Assembly (NCBI GenBank): GCA_016866235.1
Contig: VGMW01000002.1
Coordinates: 372,001-436,000 of the forward strand
Direction of reading: 5' to 3'
DNA length: 64,000 nucleotides
Source of the DNA: Bacteroidota bacterium
GTDB lineage: Bacteria > Bacteroidota > Bacteroidia > Cytophagales > Cyclobacteriaceae
Position numbers and translations under genes: made by a program. The notes below the pieces were generated by a model, which saw only the letters and a program-made list of their open reading frames with translations, ran no database searches and was not told the DNA's origin. Below, piece after piece: positions 55,843-63,938 of this stretch (position 1 is the stretch's first letter; each line of letters opens with the position of its first letter).

Positions 55843-55916
55843 GGGAGCTGAGGGGTTCGAACCCCCGACCCTCTGCTTGTAAGGCAGATGCTCTGAACCA
55901 GCTGAGCTAAGCTCCC
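55843..55916 (-). tRNA. tRNA-Val (anticodon UAC)
   Basis: Complete 74-base cloverleaf on the minus strand: acceptor GGGAGCT/AGCTCCC, D-arm GCTC...GAGC, anticodon arm TCTGC-CTTACAA-GCAGA with anticodon TAC (55881-55879), five-base variable loop GGGTC, T-arm GGGGG-TTCGAAC-CCCTC. The 3' CCA is not encoded (ACGG follows). It is the only member of the cluster with every stem intact. Confidence 0.93.
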
Positions 55917-55996
55917 TTTTTAATCACCTAACTCGAACCTTTCCGACCCTCCCGATTTTAAGTCGGGATGCTCTGAACCAGCTGAGCTCTTCTCCC
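55917..55996 (-). pseudogene. tRNA-like unit a
   Basis: Acceptor strand altered to GGGAGAA; anticodon loop CTTAAAA in stem CCCGA/TCGGG (formal anticodon UAA). Directly upstream of tRNA-Val in the direction of transcription. Confidence 0.7.
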
Positions 55997-56076
55997 TTTT
56001 TAATCACCTAACTCGAACCTTTCCGACCCTCCCGACTTTAAGTCGGGATGCTCTGAACCAGCTGAGCTAAGCTCCC
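55997..56076 (-). pseudogene. tRNA-like unit b
   Basis: GGGAGCT acceptor strand, intact D-arm, anticodon loop CTTAAAG (formal UAA). T-arm decayed. Confidence 0.7.
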
Positions 56077-56156
56077 TTTTTAATCACCTAACTCGAACCT
56101 TTCCGACCCTCCCGACTCGAAGTCGGGATGCTCTGAACCGGCTGAGCTAAGCTACC
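56077..56156 (-). pseudogene. tRNA-like unit c
   Basis: Acceptor strand GGTAGCT, D-loop AGCCGGTTCA, anticodon loop CTTCGAG (formal UCG). The most diverged of the four. Confidence 0.7.
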
Positions 56157-56236
56157 TTTTTAATCACCTAACTCGAACTTTTCCGACCCTCCCGACTTTA
56201 AGTCGGGATGCTCTGAACCAGCTGAGCTAAGCTCCC
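56157..56236 (-). pseudogene. tRNA-like unit d
   Basis: First unit after the promoter. GGGAGCT, intact D-arm, anticodon loop CTTAAAG (formal UAA), then GGAAAAGTTCGAG, one base different from the others. Confidence 0.7.
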
Positions 56237-56249
56237 TTTAAAAGGATTG

Positions 56250-56280
56250 CAAATCTAAATGAGATTTGGAATTATCCAAA
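56250..56280 (-). promoter_or_regulatory. Promoter of the tRNA-like array and tRNA-Val
   Basis: Minus strand TTTG (56280-56277), exactly 19 bases, then TAGATTTG (56257-56250). A full match to the Bacteroidota consensus, ending 13 bases before the first tRNA-like unit, so all four units and tRNA-Val are probably one transcript. Confidence 0.75.
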
Positions 56281-56331
56281 ACGACTGATCCATGGTTGAA
56301 AGAAAAAGAAACAACCTCAAAATCTCCAAAT

Positions 56332-57756
56332 TCAGCACTCCGGCAGATTGATTGAAATTTGCCTAGCTAAGCCTCCATCAGATGTTTCCTTGTATTTGCT
56401 ATTCATATCTATGGCCGTTTCCCACATCGTTTTTATTACCGCATCGAGTGTTACCTTCATTTGGTCAGTATTGCCCTTAAGCGCAAGTTGAGAGGCAGTG
56501 ATGGCTTTTATAGCACCCATGGTATTTCTTTCAATACATGGAATTTGAACGAGGCCTCCTATCGGATCGCATGTCATCCCAAGATGATGCTCCATTGCAA
56601 TTTCAGCAGCCTGCATTACCTGAACAGGATCACCACCATGGCACTCTGTCAGAGCCGCAGCGGCCATCGCAGAGGATACCCCAATTTCAGCCTGGCATCC
56701 ACCCATCGCAGCAGAAATGGTAGATCCTTTTTTGAACAAGCTTCCAATTTCAGAGGCTGTTAACAAAAATTTAATAACGTCATGATCACGGTCCCCACCT
56801 GCGAACAAATGATAATACATTAATACGGCAGGCACGACTCCAGCGGCGCCGTTGGTTGGAGCGGTAACAATTCGTCCAAAAGATGCATTCTCCTCATTAA
56901 CTGCGAGTGCAAAACAGCTGATCCAATTCATTATCATTGTAAAATCAGTTCCGGTAGAACGAATTAATTCCGTCCATTCAGAAACCGATTGATACCTCTT
57001 GTCTCTTAACATTTCTGAATTTAACCGAGCTGCTCGTCTGGCAACATTCAATCCTCCTGGCAGAACTCCTGATTTATGACATCCTCTGTAAATGGATTGC
57101 AACATCACGGACCAAATTTTTAATAAGCCATCCTCAACACCCTCCCTGTTCCTTAGACATAACTCATTTTCCAAAACCAATTCCGAAATACTGAGTCTCG
57201 CCAAATTACAATTTTGAAGAAGGTCATCCGCATTAGATATTTCGTATTTAACCTTTTGAGTTGGCCTATGACTATTCGACTCGTGCTCATGGACCACAAA
57301 TCCCCCTCCAATGCTATAGTAGACTTCATTCAGGACTTTCCCATCGCTCAATGTTGCCACAAACCTCAAGGCATTTGGATGAAAGGGTAAGCTTTCTTGT
57401 TTATGGAACTCAATATATTCGGCAGGATTAAAATCTACCAGCAATTTATTTTGAATGCATAGCTTTTTTACATCTCGAATGTTTTCAACCTTAGCAGAAA
57501 GCAATGAGGTGTCACAGGTTACTGGATCCTCGCCTGCTAAACCCATCATTACCGCCAAGTCGGTTCCGTGCCCTTTACCAGTTTTAGCCAGAGAACCGTA
57601 CAATAGAATACGTATTGAAGCAACTTCACTCGCACCACGCGTTTTTAATAGATGGACTGAAAATTGTTCAGCCGCTCGCCATGGTCCAAGGGTGTGGGAG
57701 CTGGAAGGGCCAACTCCGATTTTGAACATATCAAAAACACTGATAAATTCTTTCAT
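56332..57756 (-). CDS. L-serine ammonia-lyase (iron-sulfur, single chain)
   Basis: Deaminates L-serine to pyruvate; 474 residues from ATG 57756 ([20 protein letters not shown]); a TTG three codons earlier is less likely. The beta domain comes first ([13 protein letters not shown]), the alpha domain after about residue 190. Iron-sulfur Cys are in [16 protein letters not shown] and [26 protein letters not shown] is the substrate region. Preceded by a TAATTTTG box. Ends about 50 bases before the tRNA-array promoter on the same strand. Confidence 0.96.
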   Translation of the reverse strand: MKEFISVFDMFKIGVGPSSSHTLGPWRAAEQFSVHLLKTRGASEVASIRILLYGSLAKTGKGHGTDLAVMMGLAGEDPVTCDTSLLSAKVENIRDVKKLCIQNKLLVDFNPAEYIEFHKQESLPFHPNALRFVATLSDGKVLNEVYYSIGGGFVVHEHESNSHRPTQKVKYEISNADDLLQNCNLARLSISELVLENELCLRNREGVEDGLLKIWSVMLQSIYRGCHKSGVLPGGLNVARRAARLNSEMLRDKRYQSVSEWTELIRSTGTDFTMIMNWISCFALAVNEENASFGRIVTAPTNGAAGVVPAVLMYYHLFAGGDRDHDVIKFLLTASEIGSLFKKGSTISAAMGGCQAEIGVSSAMAAAALTECHGGDPVQVMQAAEIAMEHHLGMTCDPIGGLVQIPCIERNTMGAIKAITASQLALKGNTDQMKVTLDAVIKTMWETAIDMNSKYKETSDGGLARQISINLPEC

Positions 57757-57770
57757 ATTGATCAACGCAA

Positions 57771-57778
57771 CAAAATTA
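57771..57778 (-). promoter_or_regulatory. -7 box of the serine dehydratase gene
   Basis: Minus-strand TAATTTTG, 14 bases before the ATG at 57756. No -33 element at normal distance. Confidence 0.45.
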
Positions 57779-57818
57779 GCCGCTTAAGCAAGGTAAGCTA
57801 ACCAGAGGATCGAAAACA

Positions 57819-57855
57819 AAAAACCCTCTGGTGATAAGCTCTCCAGAGGGTTTTT
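57819..57855 (-). terminator. Terminator after the small lipoprotein gene
   Basis: AAAAACCCTCTGG (57819-57831) pairs perfectly with CCAGAGGGTTTTT (57843-57855). It lies 20 bases past the minus-strand stop at 57875. Confidence 0.9.
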
Positions 57856-57874
57856 GACAATTGTACAAAAGTTC

Positions 57875-58105
57875 CTATCTCCCTTGAGGCTTATAAATAG
57901 CACCAGTGGCAAAGTCAACGACGGTACCCGGCCAAAAAAGTAGGATATCAGCAATTAGTGCTCCTACGCGAATCTCCCTCTGAGGCTCACCAGGTCCCGG
58001 TTTAGTTTTTTGATATACTGAAACAGGTCCCCCAAAAACCGTAGCACAGCTGGTTACTGTAGAAGCCAAAACGATGGCTAGAAAGGCGTTAAAGATTTTT
58101 TTCAT
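57875..58105 (-). CDS. Small predicted lipoprotein with CATVFGG motif
   Basis: 76 residues from ATG 58105 (MKKIFNAFLAIVLASTVTSC); starts six codons earlier also exist. The lipobox is followed by CATVFGGPVSV, a motif shared with YceK-like and other small Gram-negative lipoproteins. Then a Pro/Gly-rich segment and a hydrophobic stretch (GALIADILLFWPGTVVDFAT) which may re-enter the membrane. Single gene with its own terminator. Function unknown. Confidence 0.78.
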   Translation of the reverse strand: MKKIFNAFLAIVLASTVTSCATVFGGPVSVYQKTKPGPGEPQREIRVGALIADILLFWPGTVVDFATGAIYKPQGR

Positions 58106-58123
58106 AATTTTTATTTTTTTCAA

Positions 58124-58380
58124 ATTAAGTAAAATTAATTCAGATAGGAAAGGAATTAGTCATCCAAATGACTTTAAAGTTTAAATCTTGATAGGCTCAT
58201 TCACGAGATTTGATTTAAGCATTTTATTTAAAGATTTTTTGCCTAGCAAAAGGCAATCATTTTAGGTGAATTAAACGCATCACCTAAATTTTCCATAAAA
58301 TTTCTATGTGAGTAAACTTAATCTCTTTAGAATCGCTGACATTTTTTTCTAGTTCTACCATCAAATAATTAACTAAAAGT
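58124..58380. other. AT-rich intergenic region
   Basis: About 260 AT-rich bases between a minus-strand lipoprotein gene and the histidine kinase. I see no RNA gene, no good TAnnTTTG box toward the kinase, and no credible ORF. Confidence 0.4.
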
Positions 58381-58384
58381 GTGT

Positions 58385-58394
58385 GGGGGGGGGG
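58385..58394. repeat. Homopolymeric G10 tract before the histidine kinase
   Basis: Ten consecutive Gs in otherwise AT-rich DNA, 21 bases before the annotated start. Such tracts slip during replication and are hard to sequence. Confidence 0.85.
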
Positions 58395-58415
58395 TAATAA
58401 CCATAAGCTGAAATA

Positions 58416-59453
58416 TTGGCATTGCAAGCCATCGGATGGGGATGCTTTATCCTTTTCAATTTCATTTTGAACATCTCTGGCGCGCAGGAAATTGAAAATC
58501 ACTTCATTAAAATTTTTCTGTTTGTACTGATTGGTATCCTGCTTACCCACTTGATGCGTTATTTTATTCTTCGAAATGAGATAGTTAAAAAATCCTATAC
58601 CGTTCAAATAATCAGCTTCATTTCACTGAGCATTCTCTTCTCTGTTCTCCATTCAATTATTCAAATTTCTACACATATCATTTTTGGTCTTTCGCTGCGA
58701 TCATATGGAGAAAAAACCACCATTAGTTTGATTTTCATTATGGGGGTTTATTCATTCTTCGTCTATGCACCATGGAATTCGCTTTACTTTTTATTTCATT
58801 ACGTTGAAAAATCAGATGATCATCAACTAGAAAAAATACGCCTGGAATACACCGTCAAAGACCTGGAGCTAAAAAATATCAACTCCTACATCAGTCCACA
58901 TTTTATTTTTAACGCACTCAACAGCATACGTGCTTTAATCAACGAAGACCCCGCCAAAGCACGCGATGCTGTCACTTCGTTGGCCTCCATCCTCCGCAAT
59001 AGCCTGCAATTAAAAAAACATGATGTTGTTGCGCTCGAAACTGAACTTGAAACAGTGCGTGACTACCTGGCGCTCCAGCACATCCGGTTTGAGAATCGTC
59101 TGAAGGTGGAATACGACATCGATCCAAGTACCCTCGCGGTACCCGTCCCCATCCTGATGCTACAGACATTGGTCGAAAATGCAATCAAACATGGCATAAG
59201 CAGGCAAGTGAAAGGTGGCTTAATCAGGATATCTTCGATGCTAAACCAACAGTATCTTGAATTGGTTGTTCAAAATACCGGTCGCCTGAACTCAAACCTT
59301 CAACAAAGTGGCTTCGGATGGAGTAGCACCTCGGCACGGTTGGCGCTGCTTTTTGGGGAAGAGGCAAGCCTGCAGATGCGAACCACCAGGGACAAACTGG
59401 TGGAGGTTACTGTCAAAATTCCAGTTCGAATGGCTACGCCAGCGCTGGCCTAA
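58416..59453 (+). CDS. LytS-type sensor histidine kinase, N-terminus probably frameshifted
   Basis: 345 residues from a TTG at 58416. Four N-terminal membrane helices, then the His_kinase (PF06580-type) domain with ISPHFIFNALNSIRAL (phospho-acceptor His), and an ATPase end with LVENAIKHG and GFGWSST. The start is doubtful. The +1-shifted frame just upstream reads HKLKYWH, and members of this family often begin KYW-x-LQAIGWG; inserting one T in CATTG would join the two frames. No LytTR response regulator adjoins, so it is an orphan sensor or a pseudogene in the making. Confidence 0.82.
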   Translation: MALQAIGWGCFILFNFILNISGAQEIENHFIKIFLFVLIGILLTHLMRYFILRNEIVKKSYTVQIISFISLSILFSVLHSIIQISTHIIFGLSLRSYGEKTTISLIFIMGVYSFFVYAPWNSLYFLFHYVEKSDDHQLEKIRLEYTVKDLELKNINSYISPHFIFNALNSIRALINEDPAKARDAVTSLASILRNSLQLKKHDVVALETELETVRDYLALQHIRFENRLKVEYDIDPSTLAVPVPILMLQTLVENAIKHGISRQVKGGLIRISSMLNQQYLELVVQNTGRLNSNLQQSGFGWSSTSARLALLFGEEASLQMRTTRDKLVEVTVKIPVRMATPALA

Positions 59454-59549
59454 TTTCCAAGAACATAGACCGTTCCTGAGGTTCTTTACAAGAAAAAGCA
59501 CTGATGGAGAGTCCGCTTTCAATTAATTTTATGGCGTACCAAAAGTAGA

Positions 59550-62018
59550 TTGAAGGCGATTTTTAAAATCCTCGGTTACGGAGTGGCAATTGTCGGCTTA
59601 ACGACACTGTCCTTATTGGCTGCCGGTTACTTTTTCAAAGACAAGATTATCAATGCCTTTTATGCTAAGGCAAATACTTATCTGACGACACCGGTACAGG
59701 TAGGATCAACTGAGCTATCGCTGATTCGAAACTTTCCTTTATTGTCCATTACCCTTAATCAGGTCCGAATAGAGGACAGCCATCCTGAGCCATTCACACT
59801 TCTAGCCGCTGACCGTATTGCCTTTTCGTTTGATGCCTTAGAGGCCTGGAATGGAAATTTTGAAATACTTAAGCTCGAGATTGAAAATTCAGTAACCAAC
59901 ATTCGGTACGATAAAAAGGGTGAATCCAACTTTCGTGTACTACGGGATACTTCGGCCAACAAGGAGTCATCTATTCGTTTTCGAATCAAAAACTTCAGCG
60001 CTAAACAAACGGAAGTTGTTTACGAAGACTTCCAAAGTAACCATAAACACCATTATACCTCAGAAAAAATTCGCTCTGAAATAGACTACAGTAGCGATGT
60101 CTATGCCATTAAAGCCAGTGGTGATTTGGGTGTGATACTTATAAATCTTGATGGGCTGCAGTTGCTTCAAAATAAAAAATTTACAGCCAATACGTATATA
60201 GAGCTTAATCCGACGGATGAATCCTTTGATGTTCGAAGTGCTGTTTTAGAGACCGGCAATGCGCGCTTTTCAGTTGAGGGCTTTTATGATTTTGGAGCAT
60301 CATCGAGGGTTGATCTTTCCATCATTTCGGAGGGCAGTGATGTCAAGGCCATAACGCCACTGCTGCCCAATTCAGTTGTGCAGGCACTTGCGCCTTACCA
60401 ATCAACAGGGAATGTTTCCTTTAAGCTTCGCATCTCTGGTATTCCTGGTACCCGCAAGGGGCTCCTGGTGACTTCTGATTTTAGCTGTAGAAATGCAAGT
60501 TTTACCCATCCGGAAACCGGATTCACACTCGATAGTCTATTTGCGGAAGGTATTTTTTCCGGAACCACCGGTGATCAAAGCCAAAATGAGTTGGCACTAA
60601 AGAATATTTCCGGTCGATTAAACCGGCGATCTTTTAACGCGAACCTAAGCGTACGGGATCTAAACAATCCGTTTATCGATACAGAGTTTAATGGCGCCAT
60701 CGATCATATTGCCCTCGAGCGCCTCCTGCCTGATTCACTTTTTTCAAATGTAGAAGGTTCCTTAAATGCAGATTTTAAACTGTCTGGATTTTGGGAGGAT
60801 CTGAAGAGTAGGTCCACCGCACGGCGGGCAAAGGCCAACGGCTCCATTTTATTTAACAATGTCTCGTTCAACTACCGAAATAAAAATCAAAAATTTATTC
60901 GATGGTCAGGTTCAATGGCTCTAAAAGATTCAGATATCAATCTTGAAAATTTAAAAGGATCACTTGGTCGAAGTGATTTATTGCTGAATGGGAAAATTAT
61001 CAATGCGCTGCCTTTTATTCTTCAGGATAATCAGGACCTTGGATTGGACATAAAATTGGGTGGTGCATTTTTGGATATGGACGAAATCCTAAATTTTGCC
61101 TTCGGGGAGGATTCGGAAGGGGAATATGATTTTAAAATATCACCAAGGTTGAGGCTAAAAATGTTTTACCTCTACGATCGGTTTCATTATAAAAAATTCT
61201 CACTTCGATCGATTACAGGACAAATGCGGGTAGAAGATCAGGTTGCTGATTTTTCCGGAAATCACTTTTCCGCCATGGGTGGTACCCTGGATTTCGACGG
61301 AACCATTGATGCTGCTGTTCCCGGAAGGGTAGGGGTGCAGACCGATATTCATCTAAGCCACATCAACATCGACAGCATTTTTTATGTTTTTGAAGATTTC
61401 AAACAAGAATTTATCACACAAAAACATTTGAAGGGATTGATTGATGCTGATTTATTAATCAATGCTACGCTGGACCGAAAACTTGATCTTATACCAAAGG
61501 ATTTAAATGCCGACATCTCCTTTTTAATCAGAAGGGGTGAGCTGAATAATTTTGAGCCCATATATGCATTGAACAAGTACTTAGATGATGAGGGTTTGCG
61601 TAAGCTTCGTTTCGGCGATCTTAAAAATGATATTCTGATCCGCGATCGAACCATTCTTATTCCGAAAATGGAAATCAAATCCAACCTTACTGTCATTGAG
61701 TTAAGTGGCAGCCACACCTTCGATCAGCATATTGATTATCGTATTGTTGCTCCATTCAGTCGGCGGAAAAACAATAAAGCAGAAGCCGAAGAAGCAATCC
61801 AGACTGATGCTCAGGGTCGATCTAAAATCTTTCTAAAAATCACCGGCACCACCGACGATTACAAGGTGGAATATGATTTTTCAGCCGTTAAGCAGAAAAT
61901 TTCCACCACCATAAAAAATGAATTCAAGTCACTCCGGGAATCGCTCCGATCTGGAAAGAAACAGGAGAAGAAAAAGGTAGTAGTTTCTGAAGATGATTTT
62001 TTCGATTGGGATAATTAA
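59550..62018 (+). CDS. AsmA-family envelope protein
   Basis: 822 residues, TTG start at 59550 giving MKAIFKILGYGVAIVGLTTL, an N-terminal membrane anchor typical of AsmA; no in-frame ATG precedes it. Then repeated beta-rich segments: the AsmA N-terminal region (VQVGSTELSLIRNFPLLSIT, KLEIENSVTNIRYDKKG) and the C-terminal AsmA_2-like part (RGELNNFEPIYALNKYLDDE, LRFGDLKNDILIRD). AsmA-like proteins form periplasmic grooves for phospholipid transport. The tail is Lys-rich (GKKQEKKKVVVSEDDFF). Convergent with the S9 peptidase gene, 18 bases apart. Confidence 0.85.
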   Translation: MKAIFKILGYGVAIVGLTTLSLLAAGYFFKDKIINAFYAKANTYLTTPVQVGSTELSLIRNFPLLSITLNQVRIEDSHPEPFTLLAADRIAFSFDALEAWNGNFEILKLEIENSVTNIRYDKKGESNFRVLRDTSANKESSIRFRIKNFSAKQTEVVYEDFQSNHKHHYTSEKIRSEIDYSSDVYAIKASGDLGVILINLDGLQLLQNKKFTANTYIELNPTDESFDVRSAVLETGNARFSVEGFYDFGASSRVDLSIISEGSDVKAITPLLPNSVVQALAPYQSTGNVSFKLRISGIPGTRKGLLVTSDFSCRNASFTHPETGFTLDSLFAEGIFSGTTGDQSQNELALKNISGRLNRRSFNANLSVRDLNNPFIDTEFNGAIDHIALERLLPDSLFSNVEGSLNADFKLSGFWEDLKSRSTARRAKANGSILFNNVSFNYRNKNQKFIRWSGSMALKDSDINLENLKGSLGRSDLLLNGKIINALPFILQDNQDLGLDIKLGGAFLDMDEILNFAFGEDSEGEYDFKISPRLRLKMFYLYDRFHYKKFSLRSITGQMRVEDQVADFSGNHFSAMGGTLDFDGTIDAAVPGRVGVQTDIHLSHINIDSIFYVFEDFKQEFITQKHLKGLIDADLLINATLDRKLDLIPKDLNADISFLIRRGELNNFEPIYALNKYLDDEGLRKLRFGDLKNDILIRDRTILIPKMEIKSNLTVIELSGSHTFDQHIDYRIVAPFSRRKNNKAEAEEAIQTDAQGRSKIFLKITGTTDDYKVEYDFSAVKQKISTTIKNEFKSLRESLRSGKKQEKKKVVVSEDDFFDWDN

Positions 62019-62036
62019 TCGTGAAAATCATGAATT

Positions 62037-63938
62037 CTATTTTTCTAACCCTTTAAGATGGGCATCAAGAAACTTCAGAATTTCCTCATAGGCCTTGATG
62101 TTATTCTCTTTTTTTACAAATCCGTGACCTTCATCTGGAAAAACCACATACTCTACTGGCACGCCATTTTTTCTGGCTTCTGCAACCATTTCATCCGATT
62201 CAATTTGCAATACCCGTGGATCGTTGCTGCCCTGTAGAACGATAAAAGGCTTGGTTATTTTATTGGCAAAGAAAAGAGGTGACTTATTGTATAGGGCAAC
62301 TGAGTCTTGCGTGAAAGGATCACCCAGTTCGGTATACAAAGCTGATCGAAAAGAACCCCACCAGGAAGGGATGCTTTTCAAGGTGCGCAGCCAATTGGTT
62401 ACCCCAAACAGATTTACGCCTACTTTAAACGCTTCTGGCTGAAAGGCCAGTGCCGCCATCGTCATGTAACCGCCGTAACTGCCGCCCATAATGCCAATTT
62501 TTTCCTTGTCAATTTCAGGAAGACCTGAAAGAAAATTTTTAGCCTCAACACAATCTCTTAAATCGGCATCACCATGTTTCCTGTCGTCTGCAGCAAAAAA
62601 AGTTTTGCCATAGCCAGAGCTTCCCCGGTTGTTAACCGCCAGGATGGCATAACCATGATTCACCAGGTATTGGGTGTATCCTGAATAATTTAATCTGGTT
62701 TGTCCACCCGGACCACCATGGATCAACAACAATGCGGGAATTTTCTCACCAGCCCCAATACCTTTTGGCATGTATAGAAGTGAGGGAATTTTTAATCCAT
62801 CGAAGGAACTGAACCGAACCACTTTTCCTTCCACCAGGTCTTCAGGATTTATTTCCGGATTCAAATTGTTCGTCAACTGTCTTACCCTACCTGACTCAAA
62901 TTCATATAAATACAAATTGGCCGGATTGTTTGAGCTGCTCAGATAGAAGCACATTTTGGTTTCACTGTCCGAAATATTGACGCCCGTGATGTCACCTTGA
63001 GGGATTCCCTGAATTTGAACCAGGTTCCCGACGCGATCGTAAATTTTCATTTCGGTTCGGGCATCGTTGTTAATGGCAACCACCCTGTACTTTCCTGTTT
63101 TCGAAATGTAGGAATAGGAAATATCCCACGGAGCATCTTCAATCTTTTTTCGTTCACCAGTCATGATGTCATAACTAGAGAGGTACATAAATTCGCTGTT
63201 CTCATCGGTGAGGTACATGAGTTGCTTTCCATCCACGCTGAAATATTGTGGGCTATACTGTGCATCGCCCTCATGTGGAGATAAAAGCTTTGTTTCGCCT
63301 GTCTGAGTATCGTGCAGGTATAGATTTGAATTGTTTGTGGTGATCGACTCAGTTAAAGCCAGATACCTTTCATCCCTCGATATAGCAGCTACGTTTAAAC
63401 CTTTTTCATTTTGGTAAATACTGGCCGCCGACAAAACAAAATCTTCTTTTTTTAGTGATCCGGTGCTGATTTTGTACAAATCAAAAAACCGTTTATCCCT
63501 GGAGTTGGACGTGTAATAAAGATTTTGTTTACTGAAGCTCCATCCGATGAAATCCGACTTCGCGGTGGAGTCGCTGATCAGATCCAACGCTTTTCCCTCT
63601 GGATACTGGACATACAAATGGCTGATCTCATTTCCGCCACGATCGCTGCTGTAAAGGATGCGATCATCTTCCGGGAAATAACTTTCAGAAAAAATAGCAT
63701 TGTCGGTAGACGAGGTAATAAATTTCTGTTCTCCGGTTTGCAGATCGATTTCGACAGCATTGAAAATACCTGTTTTATTAGAGTTGATCAGAAATCGATT
63801 TTCATCTTTGGAGAATGCCCCACCATTTACAGATACCACATCCATGAATTGGTTGATGGAATATTGCTCTGGTTTATCAGATGTACTGCAGGAGGTAAGC
63901 AAAGCCAAAATCAGAAAAAGTGTTGATGCGTATTTCAT
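62037..63938 (-). CDS. S9 prolyl-oligopeptidase family lipoprotein
   Basis: Periplasmic or surface peptidase of 633 residues. Lipobox MKYASTLFLILALLTSC; residues about 40-360 form a TolB-like beta-propeller; the alpha/beta hydrolase domain has the oxyanion HGGPGGQ, nucleophile Ser in GGSYGGYM, Asp in GSNDPRV and His in DEGHGFVKK. Likely cleaves small peptides. Single gene at the window's right edge; no clear promoter box in the 62 bases beyond it. Confidence 0.94.
   Translation of the reverse strand: MKYASTLFLILALLTSCSTSDKPEQYSINQFMDVVSVNGGAFSKDENRFLINSNKTGIFNAVEIDLQTGEQKFITSSTDNAIFSESYFPEDDRILYSSDRGGNEISHLYVQYPEGKALDLISDSTAKSDFIGWSFSKQNLYYTSNSRDKRFFDLYKISTGSLKKEDFVLSAASIYQNEKGLNVAAISRDERYLALTESITTNNSNLYLHDTQTGETKLLSPHEGDAQYSPQYFSVDGKQLMYLTDENSEFMYLSSYDIMTGERKKIEDAPWDISYSYISKTGKYRVVAINNDARTEMKIYDRVGNLVQIQGIPQGDITGVNISDSETKMCFYLSSSNNPANLYLYEFESGRVRQLTNNLNPEINPEDLVEGKVVRFSSFDGLKIPSLLYMPKGIGAGEKIPALLLIHGGPGGQTRLNYSGYTQYLVNHGYAILAVNNRGSSGYGKTFFAADDRKHGDADLRDCVEAKNFLSGLPEIDKEKIGIMGGSYGGYMTMAALAFQPEAFKVGVNLFGVTNWLRTLKSIPSWWGSFRSALYTELGDPFTQDSVALYNKSPLFFANKITKPFIVLQGSNDPRVLQIESDEMVAEARKNGVPVEYVVFPDEGHGFVKKENNIKAYEEILKFLDAHLKGLEK

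Larger units (their letters stand above)
55917..56236 (-). repeat. Four 80-bp tandem tRNA-derived repeats
   Basis: Units at 55917-55996, 55997-56076, 56077-56156 and 56157-56236, all exactly 80 bases. Each carries, on the minus strand, the 5' acceptor strand, the D-arm and the anticodon arm of the neighbouring tRNA, then GGGTCGG and a diverged AAAGGTTCGAGTTAGGTG in place of the T-arm, then TTAAAAA. The 3' acceptor strand is lacking, so none folds as a full tRNA. The units are very similar to each other but not identical. Confidence 0.9.

Noticed and set aside
55917-56236. The 80-bp tandem repeats as a CRISPR array
   Set aside because: The whole 80-base unit is repeated without unique spacers, and it is clearly tRNA-derived; no cas genes are near.
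58284-58607. 107-codon minus-strand frame across the G10 tract
   Set aside because: Overlaps the 5' end of the histidine kinase, encodes a run of prolines from the G tract, and has no recognisable domain or promoter.
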